Below are positions 36,264 through 43,809 of a DNA stretch of 64,000 bases, in pieces. The stretch lies in assembly GCF_014648655.1 (NCBI RefSeq), contig NZ_BMRN01000030.1:1-64000 (forward strand), in the 5' to 3' direction. Every line of letters starts with the position of its first letter. Position 1 is the first letter of the stretch. Source of the DNA: Streptomyces atratus. GTDB taxonomy: Bacteria > Actinomycetota > Actinomycetes > Streptomycetales > Streptomycetaceae. Position numbers and translations under genes: made by a program. Under the pieces are notes generated by a model. It was not told where the DNA came from, did not search any database, and saw only the letters and a list, made by a program, of their open reading frames with translations.

Positions 36264-36500
36264 ATGACCGAAAGTGCGAGCCCGCGTATCTCGACGCCTC
36301 GGATCACCGTGCTGAGAGTCCAGCCAGGTGATCCGCCCTTCCGCCTTGTGGAGATCGACGGGGAGGTCGTCAGCGCCGCAACATCGATGGCGGACGTGCT
36401 GCATGCCGCCTGGGCCGCAGGCATCAGAGTCCACGACCTCGACGATCCGGGCGAGGTTCGGTGGGTGGGTGGCGGCAAGTTCACCTGGAGGCTGCACTAG
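36264..36500 (+). CDS. Small conserved Streptomyces protein, function unknown
   Basis: A 78-aa protein starting at ATG 36264 (MTESASPRIS). The body RITVLRVQPGDPPFRLVEIDGEVVSAATSMADVLHAAWAAG and the end DLDDPGEVRWVGGGKFTWRLH match a family of small hypothetical proteins I recall from Streptomyces genomes. No catalytic residues, signal peptide or membrane segment. The frame extends upstream to 36198, but that part is not conserved. Confidence 0.65.
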   Translation: MTESASPRISTPRITVLRVQPGDPPFRLVEIDGEVVSAATSMADVLHAAWAAGIRVHDLDDPGEVRWVGGGKFTWRLH

Positions 36501-36948
36501 GCAGTTGCCATGCGCGCGAGGGCAACCGACTGCCGACGAGGATCGCCGCACCGCGTCTGCGTGGGCAGCGGCGACCTTTTCGATCCGGGCACCGGATCGG
36601 CGGTGGGCGCACCGTCGTATGTATCGACGGACACCCGATTGCTGCTCGGGCCGGCATCTCACGAGGTATTGGGAATGCCCGTCGGCTGGTCCCATTCGGC
36701 TTGGATGACGTCGGGCGCGGCCGCAGGGGGGTGATGACCTTCGCCGCCCCACCTGCGTTCCGAACCGATCCCGCGGCGGCCCGGTAGTCATCCATGCCGG
36801 GAAGTCGACTTGCGCGGTGTCCTGGTTGGTGAGCGCAGACCGGCGAATTCACATCTCGGCGGCCGGCTCCGACGACGGTTGGTTACGTCCCTGGAGACAT
36901 GGGATGGGGCGCCGGGTTGTCGAGGCCGCCCATTCCTACGCTGTTGCC
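36501..36948. other. No gene seen
   Basis: About 450 bases between two small genes; open frames on both strands lack starts and conserved patterns. Confidence 0.4.
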
Positions 36949-37149
36949 ATGGCAGAGAAGCAATTCCAGGACGGAGCCCTGTCGGGTGAGGACGACTACT
37001 CGGACGGTCAGCGGGACGGCCCATGGCGTCGGTGGCATGACAACGGCAACCTGCTGGACGAGGGGACATGCAACCTCGGCAAGAAGACCGGCGAGTGGAT
37101 CACTTTCAACAAGGCGGGCGAAGAGGTGAAGCGAAGAGTCCACCGTTGA
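36949..37149 (+). CDS. Short YwqK/MORN-repeat protein
   Basis: A 66-aa protein, MAEKQFQDGALSGEDDYSDGQRDGPWRRWHDNGNLLDEGTCNLGKKTGEWITFNKAGEEVKRR. The repeated pattern G-x-W-x-x-x-x-x-N-G matches MORN_2/YwqK antitoxin-like proteins, which usually carry three or more repeats; only about two remain, so an internal deletion is likely. No RBS is obvious and no toxin gene is adjacent. Confidence 0.6.
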   Translation: MAEKQFQDGALSGEDDYSDGQRDGPWRRWHDNGNLLDEGTCNLGKKTGEWITFNKAGEEVKRRVHR

Positions 37150-37833
37150 CTGAACCAAGGCTTCACCAGGCCACCCCTCATGTGGTTCTCAGTCGGCGAT
37201 GCGGCTGTAACAGCTCAGGGCGCCGACGGTGCCGGCGACGGCAAGGAGGCGCGCGGCCCTCCTCTCGCATCCACGATCCAGTCGCCGGAAGCCGTTCCGC
37301 CAGGACATGGCGCGCCCCACAACCTACCGGCGCCGGCCCGGCCGACCGAAGCTCCAAATGCCGCAACGCGCAATGCACGACGCGGTGTTTCGGCTGCGCA
37401 GCAAACGCCGCGGGTGATTGAAGCCGTATCCCCTGTTGCCATGCGGCTTGAGCGCCCGACGCGGACCCGCGCACTCGATCGCCACCGACCACATCGGCGA
37501 CCGCCGGCAGCGCACCGGCCCGCTCTGTCGCCTTGCGGGCCGCCGCCCTGTTCCACCTGGAACACGCAGGCCACGCCCCGGCCGCGTGGAGCTGCGCGCT
37601 CACCGGCTTCGACCCGACGGCACCGCGCGCTGCTTCATCGACCTCGGCCGGCGCTGTCTTCGCGCACTGTTCCGGATTTTCGACGACAGCCAAAGCCGAC
37701 GAGATACCGCAACCCCACCGGACCAGACCACTCGAAACCCTTGTGATCCAGCCACACATCCCATAACCCACACCCACGCCCCGCGGTGCAGCCACAGCTG
37801 CCCAGGGGCGAAGGAATGAGCAGAGGAGACCCT
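37150..37833. other. No supported gene
   Basis: About 680 bases of GC-rich sequence open in several frames on both strands. A segment at about 37530-37640 reads LRAAALFHLEHAGHAPAAWSCALTGFDP, perhaps a decayed coding remnant; the family is not recognised. Confidence 0.4.
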
Positions 37834-38037
37834 GTGCTCGAAGAGGCGGACCAGCAGCTTTGTGGACGCCCGACGAAGTCCGGCGCTCAGTGCAAGGCCG
37901 TTCGCGCCGGAGGCGTCGCCAACGCCGCTGACAGAGTGCGCGTCAGATGTTTTTGTATCCGGCCCGCCCCGAACAGAACAGGGCCGGGATGCCGCGCTGC
38001 TTCGTGTCCCAAAAACGGCGCAGAATGGACGCTCTGA
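37834..38037 (+). CDS. Possible small Cys-rich protein (truncated?)
   Basis: GTG 37834 follows gaggag with good spacing. The 67-aa product contains QQLCGRPTKSGAQCKAV, resembling small zinc-finger-like proteins with CGRPTxSGxxC, and two later Cys pairs. The second half (RTGPGCRAASCPKNGAEWTL) does not look conserved, so the gene may be shortened or frameshifted. Low confidence. Confidence 0.35.
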   Translation: MLEEADQQLCGRPTKSGAQCKAVRAGGVANAADRVRVRCFCIRPAPNRTGPGCRAASCPKNGAEWTL

Positions 38038-38103
38038 GTAAGCGAGAGGATACTCTTTGTCAGCTATCGTAATCGATCACCGGCACCTGAAGGGGACTTC
38101 TGA

Positions 38104-38781
38104 ATGAACCGCATGCGCAACGTGCTTGCCGTGCTTGGCATCACTGCCGGGCTGGTCACGGCCCCCGCCGCGAGCGCCTCAGCGAAGCCGGAGGGCCGGA
38201 CGCCTGCATCCGTGGCCCGGCACGATCCCTGCACGGGTGAGTTCCGCGGCGACGCCCGGCTCGGCCCCAAGTGGCTTCCGAATCGTCGGCTGGCCCCTGT
38301 GGGTCCGCTTCTGAAGGGGTACAAGCGCACCGGAGCCCTGTCCCCGCAGGCATTTCTGAAGAAGTACTGGGAAGGTCCCGCCGACTCCGGCAGCTGGAAG
38401 TACCCGCCCAACGACGGCTTCGGTCAGGTCAACGGCCAGATCGACAAGGAGCCGACCAAGCTGCGTGCGGGCCAGCGTCTGGACCGCTTCGGTTCTGAGT
38501 ACGGCAGCTACCTGGCACCCGCTGGTGATGCGTACGCAGAGCGTGCGCTGCCACCCCAGAACCTCAACACCCGTGAAGCAGAAGTCGCTTGCGACTACCG
38601 CGTATACAAGGTGGCCAAGCCTTTCTGGGTGTGGCAGGGCAGTATCGCCCCGTGGTTCGAGCAGCCGGGGGGCGGCCGGCAGATCAAGCTCGACGCGGTC
38701 TTCCTCGACCCGGGCCAGGGGCAGCGGCTGAACGTCAAGTGGCTGCTGGAGCATGACTACCTCAAGTCTGCCGCCGCGTAG
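38104..38781 (+). CDS. Secreted TNT-domain protein, probable NAD(P)+ glycohydrolase
   Basis: A 225-aa protein with signal peptide MNRMRNVLAVLGITAGLVTAPAASASA. Residues about 75-225 form a TNT domain (the C-terminal toxin domain of M. tuberculosis CpnT): FLKKYWEGPADSGSWKYPPNDGF, LRAGQRLDRFGSEYGSYLAPAG, RALPPQNLN and PFWVWQGSIAPWFEQPGGGRQIKLD. In CpnT this fold hydrolyses NAD+. Conserved Arg and Gln/Arg positions (RFGSEYGSYL, PGGGRQ) are present, but catalytic competence is inferred. The next gene overlaps its 3' end by 29 bases, a classical toxin-immunity arrangement. An RBS-like aaggggac precedes ATG 38104. Confidence 0.85.
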   Translation: MNRMRNVLAVLGITAGLVTAPAASASAKPEGRTPASVARHDPCTGEFRGDARLGPKWLPNRRLAPVGPLLKGYKRTGALSPQAFLKKYWEGPADSGSWKYPPNDGFGQVNGQIDKEPTKLRAGQRLDRFGSEYGSYLAPAGDAYAERALPPQNLNTREAEVACDYRVYKVAKPFWVWQGSIAPWFEQPGGGRQIKLDAVFLDPGQGQRLNVKWLLEHDYLKSAAA

Positions 38782-39022
38782 CTCCAGCGTGGAACGCCGG
38801 GAACTGCACGCGGTGCTGAGCGAGGCGGGAGTGGCCGACGGCTACTACCGCATCGAGGGCGTTCACGAACCGGTCCCCACCCCCACGGACTTTCTGTTCT
38901 TGCGACAGGCGTCCGATGGGGCGTGGGAGACCGGTGTGTACGAACGGGGCACGTACGAGGTCATCGCCCGCCACCCGAGCGAACAGGTCGCCTGCGCGCA
39001 TTTGCTCCACCTGCTCCTCTGA
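38753..39022 (+). CDS. Candidate immunity or partner protein of the TNT-domain enzyme
   Basis: An 89-aa cytoplasmic protein if it starts at ATG 38753 (overlapping the TNT gene); GTG 38789, 7 bases after the TNT stop, would give 77 aa starting MERRELHAVLSEAG. Its core, GVADGYYRIEGVHEPVPTPTDFLFLRQASDGAWETGVYERGTYEVIARHPSEQVACAHLLHLL, is a small alpha/beta pattern without a signal peptide. Its position directly behind a secreted NAD-degrading candidate suggests protection of the producer, analogous to IFT in mycobacteria, but no sequence similarity to IFT is claimed. Confidence 0.7.
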   Translation: MTTSSLPPRSSSVERRELHAVLSEAGVADGYYRIEGVHEPVPTPTDFLFLRQASDGAWETGVYERGTYEVIARHPSEQVACAHLLHLLL

Positions 39023-39306
39023 CACGCCGCTTCTTGCCGCTGGTCGTCGTTGTCATTGCCCTTCGGTGAGCTCAAACGCCCTTGCGCCTTCGTCGGCGAA
39101 GCCGCGGTGTTCATCTGCTCTCGTCGGGTGGTCGTCCGAACCGGGGACCGGTACATGGGCAGACCCAGATCTTCGAGGGCCTTCGCTTCCAGGTGGTCGC
39201 CGGCGCGGAAGGCGTCGGTGACGGTCTGTTCGTGGGCGGGGTGGCCGGGACGCCTTCCCCGCTTCCCTCGACCCTCTGCAGAACCGCCCACGTCCGGCGA
39301 GCGACG

Positions 39307-39822
39307 CTACTTCTCGGACACCGCGTCGGCGCAGCTCGGGTTTTCCTCCAAGGCTGCTGTGTCCAGGGCTGCCGTGAGTCGGTTGAGGCGGGCTCTCAGG
39401 TTGCTGATCTCGTCGAGGTCGAAGCCGGTTGCCGCGGCGATCCGGCGTGGCACGGCCAGCGCCCGCTCGCGCAGTGCCGTGCCCTCGTCCGTGAGGTGGA
39501 TGTGCACCGACCGCTCGTCCTGGGCGTTGCGCTCGCGCCGTACCAGGCCCGCCGCCTCCAACCGCTTCAGCAGCGGTGACAGTGTGCCGGAGTCGAGCCG
39601 CAGGTGCTCTCCCAGCGTCTTCACCGGCAGCTCGCCGTGCTCCCAGAGCGCCAGCATCACCAGGTACTGGGGATAGGTGAGCCCGAGGTCCTTGAGGAGT
39701 ACGCGGTAGACGCTGCCGAAGGCGCGTGACGCGGCGTTCAAGGAAAAGCAGATCTGCTGGTCGAGGCGTAGGTAGTCGGCCTCGGACGGGGCCTCGCGGT
39801 TCGGGCTGGACATGGAGGTCAT
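39307..39822 (-). CDS. ohrR: OhrR-type MarR repressor (organic peroxide sensor)
   Basis: A 171-aa MarR protein. The start at 39822 gives MTSMSSPN; 39813 is an alternative. The reactive cysteine C25 lies in LDQQICFSLNAASRAF, matching OhrR peroxide-sensing Cys (QLCFALYSTSLA). The winged helix includes LPVKTLGEHLRLDSGTLSPLLKRLEAAGLVRRERNAQDERSV. It is divergent from ohr with a clear operator between. Oxidation of C25 should release DNA and induce ohr. The frame is open to 39843, beyond the likely start. Confidence 0.93.
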   Translation of the reverse strand: MTSMSSPNREAPSEADYLRLDQQICFSLNAASRAFGSVYRVLLKDLGLTYPQYLVMLALWEHGELPVKTLGEHLRLDSGTLSPLLKRLEAAGLVRRERNAQDERSVHIHLTDEGTALRERALAVPRRIAAATGFDLDEISNLRARLNRLTAALDTAALEENPSCADAVSEK

Positions 39823-39849
39823 GGATCCAGCATAACCCTGCACGCCATT

Positions 39850-39876
39850 AGATTGTGTGCAATTTAATTGTGTGCT
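39850..39876. promoter_or_regulatory. OhrR operator: repeated attgtgtgc
   Basis: attg-tgtg-caat at 39852-39863 is an inverted repeat; attgtgtgc recurs at 39867-39875. The spacing (15 bases between starts) and AT-rich composition fit an OhrR dimer site overlapping both promoters. Confidence 0.65.
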
Positions 39877-39939
39877 TTCCTGGAGTGGAAGCGGTCGGAC
39901 AGCGCCGCTGGGACATCACTTTCGAGAGGAATCACTTTC

Positions 39940-40353
39940 ATGGAAGCGCTCTACACCGCCGTTGCCACCGCCACCCACGGCCGCGAGGGCCGCGCCGTCA
40001 CCCCCGACGGCAAGCTGGATCTGCAGCTGGCCATCCCGGTGGAGATGGGCGGCAGCGGCCAGGGCACGAACCCGGAGCAGCTGTTCGCCGCCGGTTACGC
40101 CGCCTGCTTCGCCAGCGCCCTGGGGCTCGTCGGCCGTCAGGCCAAGATCGACGTCAGTGATGCCGCCGTGACCGGTGAGGTCGGCATCGGCAAGCAGGGT
40201 GAGGGATTCGGTCTGGCGGTCACGCTGCGCGTGGAGCTGCCCGAGGCCGTCGACGAGGCCACCGGCCGCAAGCTGGTCGAGCAGGCCCACCAGGTCTGCC
40301 CCTACTCCAATGCGACCCGCGGCAACATCCCGGTCGAGCTCGTCATCGAGTAG
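39940..40353 (+). CDS. ohr: Organic hydroperoxide resistance protein (Ohr peroxidase)
   Basis: A 137-aa Ohr/OsmC-fold peroxidase that reduces organic hydroperoxides using thiols. The two catalytic cysteines are C56 (AGYAACFASAL) and C120 (HQVCPYSNATRGN). RBS gagagga precedes ATG 39940, MEALYTAVATATHGREGR. Length and motifs are normal for Ohr. Divergent from ohrR, which should control it. Confidence 0.95.
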   Translation: MEALYTAVATATHGREGRAVTPDGKLDLQLAIPVEMGGSGQGTNPEQLFAAGYAACFASALGLVGRQAKIDVSDAAVTGEVGIGKQGEGFGLAVTLRVELPEAVDEATGRKLVEQAHQVCPYSNATRGNIPVELVIE

Positions 40354-40569
40354 CTCTCCGGGTGGCGATGGGCCGGTGCCCGGGACCAACCCCACTGGGG
40401 GCCGGCCTCGCCGTGTTTCTGCTGCACGCCACCCCTCCGCGATTCGGGGCGGGCTGCGCGTATGGGTGTCAGCGGCCCCGGCGGCGGGGGAGCGGTACAC
40501 ACAGTCACGAAGCCCACGCAGTGTGGCTCGAAGGCACCGAGCGACACCGGGCGCGGTTCCGGCCTGGTC
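40354..40569. other. No gene; border of a decayed insertion element
   Basis: About 216 bases after ohr with no supported frame. The IS5 scrap follows immediately. Confidence 0.4.
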
Positions 40570-40626
40570 ACCCAACGCTGGGTTGCGGAGCGGGCGTTCG
40601 CTCACCTGCACTGGTTCCGCTCGTTG
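40568..40626 (+). mobile_element. Scrap of an IS5-family transposase
   Basis: TQRWVAERAFAHLHWFRSL matches the conserved RRWVVERTFAWLHWFRRL motif containing the catalytic Glu of IS5-type transposases. Only about 19 residues remain. The following bases appear to belong to the glycosyltransferase, so the element was probably deleted after insertion into or next to it. Confidence 0.7.
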
Positions 40627-40689
40627 GTGACCGGGAAGACGCCGTCGTCGGCGGGCGTGCCCCGGCGCGCAGCCGAGTTGGTCGCCGCG

Positions 40690-41654
40690 TTTTATGAAGG
40701 GTCACCCTGGCAGCCGAGGGGTGTGATGTGCTGGTGGCTACCGGCCTCGTGCCGGCCGTGGCCGTCGTGAAGTCGGTGGCCGAGAAACTGGGCATCCGTT
40801 ACGTGTACGAGAGTTATCAGCCGGTCAGCCTGCCGTCGCCGCAGCACCAGCCGATCCCGCGGCCGGGCCGGATGCTCCCATCCGATGTGACCGACAACCG
40901 ATTGCTCTGGGACCGGGACGCCCAGGATGCGCACGCGGTGCTGAGCGAGGCGATCAACACCCACCGGGCGTCGATCGGCCGGCCGTCATTGGACAACGTC
41001 CGCGACCACGTCTTCACCGACCACCGGTGGCTGGCCACGGACCCGATCCTGGCCCCGCGGCACCAGCCGACGGACCTCGACGTGGTGCAGACCGGCGCGT
41101 GGGCCCCGCCGGACGAACGCCCGCTCCCGGCCGAGTTGGTGGCGTTCCTGGATGCCGGCACACCACCGGTGTACTTGGGCTTCGGCAGCATGCCCATGCG
41201 CACATCGACGGACGTCGCCCGGGTGGCCATCGAGGCGATCCGAGCGCAGGGCCGCCGCGCGGTCGTGGCCCGCGGCTGGTCCGACCTGGCTCTGATCGAC
41301 GATCAGGACGACTGCTTCGTCGTCGGCGAGGTCAACCATCAGGCACTGTTCCGTCGGGCGGCCGGCGTTGTGCACCACGGCGGCGCGGGCACGACGACGG
41401 CCACCTGGGCCGGCGCGCCTCAAGTGCTGGTACCCCAGGCGGGGGACCAGCCGTATTTCGCCAGCCGGGTGGCTCACCTGGGCATCGGCGCGGCATACGA
41501 CGGTCCGAGTCCGACCACCGAGTCCCTGTCAGCCGCGCTCAGGACGGCCCTGACTCCCGAGACCCGCGCACGAGCGACCGCCGTGGCCGGCAGCGCACGT
41601 GCCGGCGCGGGCGGACAGTCATGCTTTGGTCTCGCATCTGGTCGAGGTCGGTAG
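40690..41654 (+). pseudogene. 5'-truncated macrolide-type UDP-glycosyltransferase
   Basis: The main frame (from about 40728) encodes the C-terminal two thirds of an MGT/UGT-family glycosyltransferase: DVLVATGLVPAVAVVKSVAEKLGIRYVYESYQPV, GTPPVYLGFGSMP and the nucleotide-sugar motif LFRRAAGVVHHGGAGTTTATWAGAPQVLVPQAGDQPYFASRVAHLGIG. The N-terminal acceptor domain is missing, replaced by an IS5 scrap; a frameshift precedes 40700 (a parallel frame reads AAELVAAFYEG). Another frameshift near 41610 replaces the end with unrelated residues, while an adjacent frame reads ADSHALVSHLVEVGRG. It is not expected to be active. Confidence 0.75.
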
Positions 41655-41917
41655 AGGTCTTCGTGGCTGGGGCTACCGGCACCCCCCGTCGCAGGGGCGT
41701 GTGGAGGGTACGCCGCGATTCCGGAGAAAGGTTCAGCCCGGACCCGGAGAACCACCACCGGATATCCGCCTCATTCCGTGGCCTTGTTGCCGGTTCCGGG
41801 AGCGGTGCGTGACGCGGCTGTGCGTCCGCGATCGGCGTTGTCAGTGGTCGCAAGTATGTTCAGTCGTGTCCCGCCGTTGTGGCGCGGAAGTCCTCTTGGT
41901 GCATAGGAGATGGTGCG

Positions 41918-42421
41918 TTGTCCGACTGGGAGAGGTCGAGCACGGCACGGGTGATAGCACCCGCACGGCCGCGCAAGCTTGCCAAGGTTCCGTTTGTGGA
42001 GCTGGCCGACGGACGCTTGCAGGGCGTGGTGTCCAGCGGCTCGGACATTGAGCGGGTCTATGTCTCGTCGGTCGCGGCCGGCACTTACGCGTTCGCTTGC
42101 AGCACCAACAACAACCGGCCCTGCGGCGGCGCGCGGGGCTCGTTCTGCAATCATATCCGGGCCCTGATCAACGAGGCGGTGCTGCAGTATGGCGCCGAGC
42201 GCGTCGCCCGCTACCTGAGGGTCGAGATCGTGGACGGGGAGCCGAGCGCGCAGACCATTGCCACCGACATGAGCAACACACGTCCACCGCAGGGGGACAC
42301 CAAGGCTGCCGCGCCGGTCTTCAGCAGGTTCCTGCGTCACCTGGCCTACCTGGAACTCGCCCCGACCACCGCACCGTTGCCGGAGATGCAGTGGTTCCCG
42401 CCGACGAGGGCGGTGGCTTGA
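41918..42421 (+). CDS. SWIM-like zinc-finger protein (first gene of MoxR-vWA operon)
   Basis: A 167-aa protein. TTG 41918 is chosen because aggaga lies 7 bases upstream; in-frame GTG 41879 and GTG 41951 are alternatives. The N-terminal half (PFVELADGRLQGVVSSGSDIERVYVSSVAAGTYAF) leads into the metal motif C61-x7-C69-x7-C77-x-H79 (ACSTNNNRPC...SFCNHIRALI), a SWIM-type zinc ribbon variant in which CxC is replaced by widely spaced Cys. The C-terminus is helical. SWIM modules bind nucleic acid or protein. The stop overlaps the ATG of the next gene by one base. It appears to be the counterpart of YehQ in E. coli, from memory. Confidence 0.8.
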   Translation: MSDWERSSTARVIAPARPRKLAKVPFVELADGRLQGVVSSGSDIERVYVSSVAAGTYAFACSTNNNRPCGGARGSFCNHIRALINEAVLQYGAERVARYLRVEIVDGEPSAQTIATDMSNTRPPQGDTKAAAPVFSRFLRHLAYLELAPTTAPLPEMQWFPPTRAVA

Positions 42422-43809
42422 TGCGCGCCGACCTGCTCTGCGAAACGATTGCCGGGCTCGACGAAGCCCTGACGGCCGTCGACGCCTTTGACCGGGCTCT
42501 CGCCGCCGGCCTGCTCCGCCCCCAACCGGCCCAGGCCGCCGGCCTGACAGAGCTCGCCCGCGCCGTCGAGGGGACGCCGCTGGCTGCCAGGGTCGCCGAG
42601 GCGGCCGAGAAGGCGGCGGACGGAGCCGCGAGCGAAGACCAGTTCGTCGCCCTCGCCGCTGCCCGTACTGCACTGCTCGGCTCCGTTCACGACGCACTGA
42701 TGACCCGCGTCGAGGAGGCGACCGGTCGGTCCGGCAGCGAGGAGAGTGTCCCGGCGCCCGGCGGGCAGCAGGCCGTGAACCTGCTCGCCGCCGCCCGCTC
42801 CTGGCTGTCGGATCTGGCGCGCTCCGGGTGGCAGGGCATCGACCACGATGTGGTCTCCGGGTCGGCGCAAGTCGTCTCCGCAATGCTTCCGGACCCGGCC
42901 CTACGCCGCCTGGCGACGCTCCTCGACGGCTTCTCCGCCGAACTCGCCGCATCCTGCCCGGGCGCGGCCCTGGAAAGGATCCCGGCACGCCGCTGGGCCG
43001 ACCTGTGGTCGCGCGCGATGCTGCTGACGCTGCCCGGTGCGGCCGACGTGCCCATGACCGGTACGGCCACCGGCCGCCTGCTGCCCCTCGGCGTCGACTT
43101 GCAGGAACACGCGACCGCTGCACAGGCCCAGGTCCACGCGGTGTTCGAGCCCGCAGACGGCGCCGCGCCCCGCCTGGTACGTGCCGGCGTGTCGGTGCCG
43201 AAGCCCGACACGGTCGTCGGAGCCGGCGTCTGGCAGCTGCTCCGCCCCCACATGTCGCTGCTGGCGGCCGTCAGCGAGGGCCGCTCAATGGATCTCGTCG
43301 GCATGCCGGTCACCGCCGAGGGCGACCTGGTCTGGAGCGACGAGCACGCGCGCCCGAGCGAGCCCGCCGACGCCTTCGCCACTGCCCGCGTTGCCCTGCC
43401 CACTGCCACCGACGCGGCGACCGCACCCCTGGACCGGCACCCGGCGCGCATCGCCGTACCCGTGTTCCTGGAGGGCTACGCCGCCCAGAAGGGCGACGAC
43501 ACACTGACGTTCACCGTCGCCGGACACCCTCTCGCTGTCGACACCGACCGCATTCCGACCGCCGGACCGCTCACCCCCGACGCCGTCGCGGCGTCCGGTG
43601 CGTGCATCGGGCTGCTCCGCTGGGACGCCGGGACGTATCGCGTCCAGCCTCTGGCCGTCGAGACGACCGTACGGAAGAAGGCTGTCGCGATCCACGCCGG
43701 GGGATGGGCCGGGGGAACGACCGACAAGGCCGGCGTCAAGGCCGAGAAGGCCGCCACCGACGCCGTGGCCGTGCTGCGGGAGCGCGCGGGGAGGCTGCTG
43801 CGGAAATGA
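42421..43809 (+). CDS. Uncharacterised 462-aa component of the MoxR-vWA operon
   Basis: A 462-aa protein, ATG 42421 overlapping the upstream stop and its own stop overlapping the next start. I recognise no catalytic motif. Residues 1-90 are Ala/Leu-rich helices (GLDEALTAVDAFDRALAAGLLRPQP). The middle (about 110-320) has helical repeats (RWADLWSRAMLLTLPGAADVPM), and the C-terminal part (about 320-460) looks beta-rich (RIAVPVFLEGYAAQKGDDTLTFTVAGHPLAVDTDRIP) with a helical Lys/Ala tail. It is cytosolic. It is probably a structural or adaptor subunit of the system encoded by this operon. Confidence 0.85.
   Translation: MRADLLCETIAGLDEALTAVDAFDRALAAGLLRPQPAQAAGLTELARAVEGTPLAARVAEAAEKAADGAASEDQFVALAAARTALLGSVHDALMTRVEEATGRSGSEESVPAPGGQQAVNLLAAARSWLSDLARSGWQGIDHDVVSGSAQVVSAMLPDPALRRLATLLDGFSAELAASCPGAALERIPARRWADLWSRAMLLTLPGAADVPMTGTATGRLLPLGVDLQEHATAAQAQVHAVFEPADGAAPRLVRAGVSVPKPDTVVGAGVWQLLRPHMSLLAAVSEGRSMDLVGMPVTAEGDLVWSDEHARPSEPADAFATARVALPTATDAATAPLDRHPARIAVPVFLEGYAAQKGDDTLTFTVAGHPLAVDTDRIPTAGPLTPDAVAASGACIGLLRWDAGTYRVQPLAVETTVRKKAVAIHAGGWAGGTTDKAGVKAEKAATDAVAVLRERAGRLLRK

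Noticed and set aside
42828..43805. N-terminal extension of the vWA frame
   Set aside because: Arg/Pro-rich shadow of the 462-aa gene; ATG 43806 overlaps the preceding stop and starts a plausible sequence.
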